Shown here: in pieces, positions 53,601 to 58,308 of the stretch | How positions within the stretch are numbered: position 1 is the first letter of the stretch | Layout: each line of letters begins with the position of its first letter | Assembly (NCBI RefSeq): GCF_012276755.1 | Contig: NZ_JAAXKX010000022.1 | Span: 1 to 58,308, forward strand | Source: Marichromatium bheemlicum | Lineage (GTDB): Bacteria; Pseudomonadota; Gammaproteobacteria; Chromatiales; Chromatiaceae | Reading direction: 5' to 3' | DNA length: 58,308 nt | The notes under the pieces: generated by a model | Told to the model about the DNA's origin: nothing | Seen by the model: the letters and a program-made list of their open reading frames with translations, nothing else | Databases searched by the model: none | Translations under genes and position numbers: made by a program

Positions 53601-53932
53601 AGATAGGCCTGGACGCGGTCGGCGGCCTCAGCGCGGACATCGAACGGGTCGTCGGTGCGGAGCATGGTGTAGCTGACGGAGGGGTCGCGCGGTAGCGCAG
53701 TGAGGGCGAGCTTGGCGCCGCCGTAAAGGCTGGCGTCGAGGCTGCGCACCGCCAGCGCGAGCTTGCGCAGGTTGAATCGACCATAGGCGCGATCGAGATC
53801 AGAGATGTCCTCGAAGACGTTGTTGAGTGCGCCGTCGACGATCTCGCGCCCGGTGGCGGCACCGCCACCCTCGGGGACGTCGTCCATGACCTGGGACTCG
53901 ACGAAGACGATGTTCTCTTCCTGGATGGGCAT
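50618..53932 (-). CDS. large phage tail structural protein
   Basis: A protein of 1104 residues, beginning MPIQEENIVFVESQVMDDVP and made almost only of beta-rich repeats of the kind GSLTVSFMSQGNWYELVESD, with several Ig-like or fibre-like segments. No enzyme motif is seen. It starts 3 bases after the tape-measure stop, so it is the next tail gene (distal tail, fibre or central baseplate protein). The middle of the gene (about 51600-52500) is lower in GC than both ends, again a sign of domain exchange. Confidence 0.7.
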   Translation of the reverse strand: MPIQEENIVFVESQVMDDVPEGGGAATGREIVDGALNNVFEDISDLDRAYGRFNLRKLALAVRSLDASLYGGAKLALTALPRDPSVSYTMLRTDDPFDVRAEAADRVQAYLYKGPMWPGVLYDNHIAGMRAIRVLQRVGTALPPIGKTLVLVQHEGEANAVEQYVRVIDVETVEATFTDANGDYTRWVVTLTLKDALRHDFTGHTPRRSDGYDYEGGARLRDTTVADAARYSGAQPLAEPAKSGDLRVRAASIYSQLVPATQTETPLVAQSMSLERVDVVDAGGGHQVEVAQTAHTLAREVSAENRRLNWIETLRPIPRDGSLTVSFMSQGNWYELVESDGVLSGADPTIGAGTFDAQTGTATVTLGALPDAGSQVMWVWSSAVHYSQRLGPLPAANREIRLALNEPAQPGSVTLTYLSDGQLRTATANTTGYIEGDGTGYVAHAAGELWFSPALMPDISTQIQVEYAPQSTVTRTFEGGVESGGLVSLALGEAILPGSLTAAWSTNYTERWSNVIEKRHWYGDIKTVDVQQSSSTTQRIDHIATDNGEGGIVGAGGFVSYANGDIQLPVLPPISQTIWDSNESAWETRADTEASSERLHRFTSGLVTVSYISQSAAADPPRAVAFDWSALEVRVLPPLLVEPIVPGSLRFEMGARSYEDRGTGILYTDSPSGAIEAGAINYQSGVAALTEWAVDGGPVVTACLTRRGNWVGVEASFRTELTPLKPEALSIVVTTEDGEQLTASADADGVIAGPDVLGAVNYEFGTAVVAFGHFEGQTWVPRRVDPSTLRYNAVAYSYLPLDADILGIDGTRLPADGRVPIYRPGDLVMILHAAETTLNLSPGVATEIGRTRLAWVRVTDATGAVVSGERYQLDRAAGQIMFPDLDGLTPPLTVRHTVGDLRQVTDAQISGWLALSRPLTHDYPAGETIVAGCLIIGDRRARVSATWDQASWSGEWADAPSGSAATATLNLIDHPIQVSNEGCDTDRWVLRCANAASDQWELISENRGLVWQGVYAPGGADIAPINPRTRIDLGGGAYSTGAPYMTIPAAANGGGWSTGNVVRIDTVGAIAEFWVARSIQQSDEPTDSAADGCEIHALGNVDRP

Positions 53933-53935
53933 ATA

Positions 53936-56761
53936 TCACCTGGCCGCCACGGCGGCCGCAGTCTCGAATTGACGTAACACGGCCTCGAGGTTGGCGCTCT
54001 GGGCCTCGGCAACCTCGACAGAAGCGGTAAACCCGCCCGGGAAGACGACCTCGTGGCGCACGGTGCGCGCCGGCGCAACATCGGGGGTGATGCGTGCAGC
54101 AGGCTCGATCCGAGGGGTGGCGCCCTCTTGGTTGCCGGTTGAGGGCGCTGATGCAGTCGCGGCAGCGGCGCGGCTTTCCGCGCTCTGCGCCGCAGCCTGC
54201 TCGGCAGCAGCTGCGCGCTCGGCCTGCCGCGCCTCGGCGGTCTTGATCTCGTAGTACTGGTCGATAAGGTGCAGCTGCTCGCGCAGGGCGGCGATCTCCT
54301 CGCGGTTGCCGTTACGGCGCGCCTCGGCGAGGGCGCGCTCGGTCTCGAGTCGATCCTGGCGCCAGTTCATCTCCTCGAGCTGAGTCTGCTGGCCCTGGAT
54401 CTCGTAGAGTTTGGCGCGCCACTGGTTGAGCCCGTCCTCGGCGCTCTGGGTGAGTGCATCCATCTTGCGCCGCGCATCGTCGAGCGCCGCGCGCAGCGGC
54501 TCCAACTCCTCCTCGCCGAGGCGCTGGTTGGCGTTGATCAGGCGATCGAGCTTGCCAGCATATTCGCTCAGGCCGATCGACCCAGCGTCGAGTGCATCAG
54601 CGAGCCCGGTGAACTCAGCCTGCAGTCGCTCGCCCTGCTGCGCCAGACGTTCGACGGCGATCTCGGCCTCGATGACCTCCTGCTTGAGCTGGGTGATCGC
54701 GAGCACCACGGCGTCGGTGTCGCGCAGGTAGTTGAAGGCCATGTCGACGCGCTCGGCGAGCTGGTCGGCCGTCTCGGCCGTCGCCTCCAGCTCGGCCTCG
54801 AGCTGAGCGATGCGCGCCGAAGCCTCGTCCGCGCCGTCGCCGACGAAGTCGCTCGCTTCCAGCGCCTCGATCGCGCGAATTTTGTTGTCCCAGCGATCGA
54901 TGCTGCCGACGATCTCCTCGACGGCGTCGGCCGCCGCCGAGGAGTAGCCGCGCAGATCGGCGATAGCGTTGCGGATCTGCTCGCGGGAGTTGAGGAAGGC
55001 GATGTTGAGGTCGTTGCTCGACCCGACGACCTTCTTGATGCCTTCGTCGGCGACCTTGGCGCTGTTACCGAGGTCGCGCTGGGAATCGGAGAAGGTGCGG
55101 GTGGTGTCGGCAGCCGAATCGCCGATATCGGCAAGCATCTGGCGGTGGCGCAACTGCTCGCGCATTGAGGCGATCTCGGCTTCGACCCCCTCGACGGTCG
55201 CTTGCTGAGTGGCGAGCTTGGCTTGCTCCTGCTGTGTGATCTCACCATCGGCGGCCGTCGCGGCACGCTTGACGGCAAGCAGCCGCTGTTGCGCAGCAAG
55301 CTCTTGCTCTTTGGCGTCGATCAGCGCGGTGATGCCGTCGATGGCCGCGGCGCGTACCTCGGCTTCTAGGCGCAACGCCTCGGCCTCGTCGCCGCGGGCG
55401 CGGGCCTCGGCGACGAGGTGCTGGAGGTGGTCGGCGCGTAGGTCGGTCTCACCCTCAAGCTGCTCGGTGGCGTGCTCGGCAGCGGTAACCTCGGCGGCGT
55501 GCTCATCGACGAGGTCTGCGAGCGCGACGGCGTATGCCTTGACGACGTCCTCGGCACTCAGGAGCGCACTGGTGTTGTCCTCTACAACATTGCTGTGATC
55601 GGCGAGTACGCCGGTGTTCGTCTCAGCGCCCGCCTCGATATCCTTGAGGGCACGCGCCATCCCGGCGGCACCTTTAACAGTGGCTTCGGCGGTAACCCCC
55701 ATCCGCCCTAGGGCCTCATTGATGAGGCCGATCGGGTTATTGACTGCCAGCGCGCTGTCGTAGATCTCCCGCAGCATCCCAGTTAATGCGGGGCGTTGAC
55801 TCGGGGCTGCGAGGGCATCGGATAGCTCGGTGAACGCACTGGCCAGGCTGCTTGTCTTGTCGACCAACCCTGAGTTCTCAGCAAGGCTTGCAGTCAGTCG
55901 ACCAACGGACTCGTTGAGCGAATCCAGCGCCGTGCTCGCATTGCCGGAACGTGCCTCCAGCGCACCGGAAAACTCGGTCTCAGCGATCTCGCGTAGGGCC
56001 CCCTGGATGGCCCGGGCGTCGTTCTCGACCTCGACCATCGTACCTTTGAAAGTTAGCGCGACACGTTCGCCCTCGTCGGTAGCGCGAATACCGAACGCCT
56101 TGAGGCGGTCGAACTGGCCTTCCGAGGCATCGGCAACAGCCTCGACGAAGTCCATGATGGACTTACCAGAATTGCCTGCGGCGATGTTGGCGTAGGCCTC
56201 CAGTGCCTCCCGCGAGGGGTCGAGCCCGAGATTCTTGAGGCGGATCCAGGCCTGAGCCAACTCGTCGGTGCGCACGCCTAGGTCATCAGCGGTCACTCTG
56301 AGCGCCCGCATGACCGCGTCGGCCTCCTCGAGGCCGCCGGCGGCGAAGATGAGATCACTGCGCAGGTCCTGGGCGCGCATGCCGGCATCGAGCAGCACGG
56401 CAGCGACGTCTTTGAGCGCGTCGATGGCGGCAAAACCGATTTCGATGCCAGCAGCAACCGAGGTGAGGCCAGTGAGCGCGTCCGTCGCCTCCTGTAGCTT
56501 GTCGACGACATCCTTCGCCTGTTCCGCAACACGACCAAGGCCTGCACCAATCCGTTCACCAGCAGCACCGCCTACGCGCTCCATACCTGGTACCGCATCA
56601 GCAGCGACGTCAAGTCCACTGATCAAGGCACTGACCTCGGCACCAGCCTCGCGAGCTGCGCTAGCGACCTCTGAGAGAGAGGATTCGACGCCATCGAGTG
56701 CAACCTCGGCCGGAGCACCATCGACGTCAATGCGAAGTTTGATTTCGGGGTCTTTTGCCAT
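53936..56761 (-). CDS. phage tail tape-measure protein
   Basis: A 941-residue protein with long helical, heptad-like stretches (for example residues 470-560 and 700-880, rich in Ala, Glu, Gln), a hydrophobic patch near residues 95-125 (ALTGLTSVAAGIEIGFAAID) and an N-terminal beta strand (EIKLRIDVDGAPAEVALDGV). That is the pattern of tape-measure proteins, which set tail length and carry the membrane-active segment. The first codon is 61 bases left of the presumed edge of the insertion sequence, so the chaperone genes usually before it (gpG/gpGT) are missing. Confidence 0.78.
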   Translation of the reverse strand: MAKDPEIKLRIDVDGAPAEVALDGVESSLSEVASAAREAGAEVSALISGLDVAADAVPGMERVGGAAGERIGAGLGRVAEQAKDVVDKLQEATDALTGLTSVAAGIEIGFAAIDALKDVAAVLLDAGMRAQDLRSDLIFAAGGLEEADAVMRALRVTADDLGVRTDELAQAWIRLKNLGLDPSREALEAYANIAAGNSGKSIMDFVEAVADASEGQFDRLKAFGIRATDEGERVALTFKGTMVEVENDARAIQGALREIAETEFSGALEARSGNASTALDSLNESVGRLTASLAENSGLVDKTSSLASAFTELSDALAAPSQRPALTGMLREIYDSALAVNNPIGLINEALGRMGVTAEATVKGAAGMARALKDIEAGAETNTGVLADHSNVVEDNTSALLSAEDVVKAYAVALADLVDEHAAEVTAAEHATEQLEGETDLRADHLQHLVAEARARGDEAEALRLEAEVRAAAIDGITALIDAKEQELAAQQRLLAVKRAATAADGEITQQEQAKLATQQATVEGVEAEIASMREQLRHRQMLADIGDSAADTTRTFSDSQRDLGNSAKVADEGIKKVVGSSNDLNIAFLNSREQIRNAIADLRGYSSAAADAVEEIVGSIDRWDNKIRAIEALEASDFVGDGADEASARIAQLEAELEATAETADQLAERVDMAFNYLRDTDAVVLAITQLKQEVIEAEIAVERLAQQGERLQAEFTGLADALDAGSIGLSEYAGKLDRLINANQRLGEEELEPLRAALDDARRKMDALTQSAEDGLNQWRAKLYEIQGQQTQLEEMNWRQDRLETERALAEARRNGNREEIAALREQLHLIDQYYEIKTAEARQAERAAAAEQAAAQSAESRAAAATASAPSTGNQEGATPRIEPAARITPDVAPARTVRHEVVFPGGFTASVEVAEAQSANLEAVLRQFETAAAVAAR

Positions 56762-56819
56762 GCAGGTAGGATTGCTGGCAATGGTGCCTGAGATCAGTGA
56801 ATGTGGGTTAGCAAGTCGC

Positions 56820-57704
56820 CTTACACATAATTCCCACCACCAGCTATCCTGATCGCCTTGTCGTCATCAGCAGAGCAGAACACGTGAGATGAGTTGGGCC
56901 GCCGCCGAGTTGAGCACGGTCGATCTGGGAGACGAGCGGTTGAACGCCCGCTCGGCATGGTGGATGCGTGGATGTGGGCGCGAGCGCCGAAGGGGGCCGA
57001 TGGGATGCGCCCGGGCGGCAAGGAGAGCACGCGCTGGGTGGAGGGCTACAGTCGAGTGGCGGAGCTGGCCGCGGAGTTACCCGAGACCCGCCTGGTCTAT
57101 GTCACCGATCGCGAGGCCGACCTGCTGGCATTGTTGGTGCGCGCGCGAGCTGAGGCATCGTGCCGACTACCTGGTGCGCGCGAGTCACAATCGCGCCTTG
57201 CCCGAGGGGCGCAAGCTCTGGAGTCGTCTGGAGGCCGCCGAGCCGCTCGGCGAGCTGTGCTTCGAGCTGCCGGCGGGCAAAGGGCGCAAGGCGCGACGGG
57301 TGCGCCAGCAGCTGCGCGCCGAGCGCGTCGCGCTCGACGATCGCTGCGGCGGCACGCTTGCGGTGACCTGCCTGGTCGCCACCGAAATCGGCGCCCCGAG
57401 CGGGGTCCGCCCGATCGTCTGGCGCCTGCTGACCAACCGTGAGGTGAGCGATGCCGAGAGCGTCGCCGAACTCATCGACTGGTATCGCGCCCGCTGGGAG
57501 ATCGAGCTGTTCTTCCGCGTGCTCAAGGAGGGCTGCCGCGTCGAGGCGCTGCAGCTGGCCGAGGTCGAGCGCATCGAGAAGGCGTTGGTCCTGTTCCTGA
57601 TCATCGCCTGGCGCATCACCCGACTGATGCGCCTCGGGCGCGCGCTCGCCGAACTCGATGCCGAGCTGCTCTTCGAACGCCAGAAGTGGCAGGCCGCCTA
57701 CTGA
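56820..57704 (+). mobile_element. IS4-family (Tn5/IS50-like) element remnant
   Basis: The remnant holds a broken transposase. Its left terminus is probably near the sequence CTTACACATAATTCC at 56820, which looks like the terminal repeat of an IS50-like element, though I cannot see a matching right end: the 3' part is replaced by the left end of an IS3 element. Confidence 0.5.
56889..57704 (+). pseudogene. IS4-family transposase, frameshifted and truncated
   Basis: The N-terminus WAAAELSTVDLGDERLN fits IS4/Tn5-type transposases. It then loses the usual middle (catalytic DDE region), continues in a second frame (DAWMWARAPKGADGM, then YVTDREADLLALL from 57100), and returns to the first frame near 57145 (ADYLVRASHNRALPEGRKLW). 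The C-terminal part (WYRARWEIELFFRVLKEGCR, the YREK-like E region) is intact up to QKWQAAY and a TGA. At least one internal deletion and two frameshifts make it non-functional, and about 50 C-terminal residues are missing. Confidence 0.85.
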
Positions 57705-57769
57705 GGTTCCCCCCGAATTTCGTCCCCCAAGGATTGACGTAGACTGACGATCAAATCTTGGAGAGCACG

Positions 57770-58057
57770 ATGCAGAAGATCCCGAAGCGGGTATACACGC
57801 TGGAGTTCAAGGAGCAGGCGGTCAAGCGGGTGCAGTCGGGGCGCAGTATCGCCTCGGTGGCGCGCGAGATGGGCCTGGTGGAGCAGACGGTACGCAACTG
57901 GGTACGGCGCAGCGAGGCCGGAAAGTTGGAGGTGGGCAAGGCGGTGACGCCCGAGGAGATGGAGCTGTCGCGGCTGCGCGCCGAGGTTGCCGAGCTTCGC
58001 GAGGAGAACTCGATCCTGCGAAAAGCGACGGCGTACTTCGCGAGAGATGCGCTGTGA
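57770..58057 (+). CDS. IS3-family transposase OrfA
   Basis: A 95-residue protein with the OrfA helix-turn-helix (TLEFKEQAVKRVQSGRSIAS, VAREMGLVEQTVRNWVRRSE) and a Leu-zipper-like helix (LSRLRAEVAELREENSILRK). The ATG follows GGAG. An AAAAG run at about 58020 lies just before the end, a possible slippage site for the -1 frameshift that makes the OrfAB transposase. Confidence 0.92.
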   Translation: MQKIPKRVYTLEFKEQAVKRVQSGRSIASVAREMGLVEQTVRNWVRRSEAGKLEVGKAVTPEEMELSRLRAEVAELREENSILRKATAYFARDAL

Positions 58058-58308
58058 AGTACGCCTGGATTGATGCGCATCGCGGCGCGTGCGGCCTACG
58101 CCGGCTGTGCGCGCTGCTGGGCGTGAGTGTGAGCGGCTATCGAGCCTGGCAGCGCGGCGGCCAGCGCCAGGGGCTGAGTGATGCGCAGCTGACGCTGCTG
58201 CTGCAGGCCATCCACGCCGAGAGCGGTGGCGCCTACGGCAGTCCGCGGATGGTGCGGGCGCTGCGCGCCCGTGGCCTGAGCGCGAGCAAGGCGCGCGTGG
58301 AGCGGCTA
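58054..58308 (+). CDS. IS3-family transposase OrfB, N-terminal part
   Basis: The GTG overlaps the OrfA stop codon (GTGA). The visible 85 residues include KYAWIDAHRGACGLRRLCAL, LGVSVSGYRAWQR and LLQAIHAESGGAYGSPRMVR, the N-terminal HTH region of OrfB before the DDE integrase core. The gene is cut by the window end. Confidence 0.9.
   Translation, partial: MKYAWIDAHRGACGLRRLCALLGVSVSGYRAWQRGGQRQGLSDAQLTLLLQAIHAESGGAYGSPRMVRALRARGLSASKARVERL

Larger units (their letters stand above)
45429..56761 (-). mobile_element. phage tail module (prophage remnant or tailocin-like)
   Basis: Seven closely spaced minus-strand genes in the order expected for tail assembly: tape measure, large structural protein, propeller protein, two small surface-type proteins, hub-like protein, small OB-like protein. 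Stops and starts overlap or are within 9 bases. No integrase, portal, terminase or capsid gene is in the window. The upstream (right) side is cut by insertion sequences, so this may be a decaying prophage; a contractile or flexible phage-tail bacteriocin is the alternative. Confidence 0.75.
57702..58308 (+). mobile_element. IS3-family insertion sequence, left part
   Basis: The element begins at about TGAGGTTCCCCCCGAATTTC, directly after the last sense codon of the broken IS4 transposase, and runs past the window end. It encodes OrfA complete and OrfB in part. The right end and target duplication are outside the window, so the left boundary is inferred from the sudden loss of IS4 coding and the TGA start common in this family. 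Confidence 0.6.

Overview
The window is about 58.3 kb of very GC-rich bacterial DNA. Gene families and gene order (MoxR/DUF58 locus, RND pump, liu leucine operon, LMW-phosphatase-type ArsC with Acr3) point to a high-GC gammaproteobacterium. A purple sulfur bacterium of the Chromatiaceae type is my best guess, but nothing diagnostic (no 16S rRNA, no photosynthesis gene) is present. I see no tRNA, rRNA or CRISPR array.

Layout. 1-5.65 kb (minus strand): the end of a MoxR-DUF58-DUF4381 locus with a HAD phosphatase, two adjacent SPFH/Band-7 membrane proteins, a small helix-hairpin-helix protein and a ferredoxin-CDGSH fusion. 5.95-12.0 kb (plus): a DUF2189 membrane protein, a secreted acidic protein, then a TetR-adaptor-permease RND efflux operon. 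12.1-14.6 kb (plus): a restriction-modification cassette (C5 methyltransferase, putative endonuclease, Vsr) whose right edge overlaps and appears to have clipped the 3' end of a crotonase gene. 14.6-25.1 kb (minus): a long operon reading AMP-ligase-like protein, LivG, acyl-CoA synthetase, LivH, LivM, binding protein, LivF, universal stress protein, crotonase. 25.4-38.2 kb: a LiuR-type MerR regulator, a repeat-filled spacer, the complete leucine/isovalerate operon liuABCD-maoC-liuE, a methyltransferase and an outer-membrane barrel on the minus strand, and acetoacetyl-CoA synthetase. 38.3-41.8 kb: arsR, arsC, acr3, an ArsP-type permease and a CxxC redox protein. 41.9-45.2 kb (minus): two paralogous diguanylate cyclases in tandem. 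45.4-56.8 kb (minus): a phage tail module (tape measure, large structural protein, WD40 propeller protein, LamG protein, hub-like protein, small OB-like protein) with no capsid, terminase or integrase in view. 56.8-58.3 kb: an IS4-type transposase pseudogene that seems to be interrupted by an IS3-family element running off the window.

How parts work together. Five palindromic sites with the core ACGT-NN-ACGT lie at every promoter region of the 25-36 kb segment: before the ligase/Liv operon, before liuR, before liuA, and two between the porin and aacS. This suggests that one regulator (LiuR) controls uptake through the outer membrane, ABC import, CoA activation, leucine/isovalerate oxidation to HMG-CoA, cleavage by HMG-CoA lyase, and activation of the resulting acetoacetate by AacS. 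The AMP-ligase-like protein at the head of the import operon has lost three catalytic motif residues and is the oddest single protein here. The tail module, with a beta-propeller protein of different base composition and a hub protein carrying nine 14-residue repeats, is the least described part of the window.
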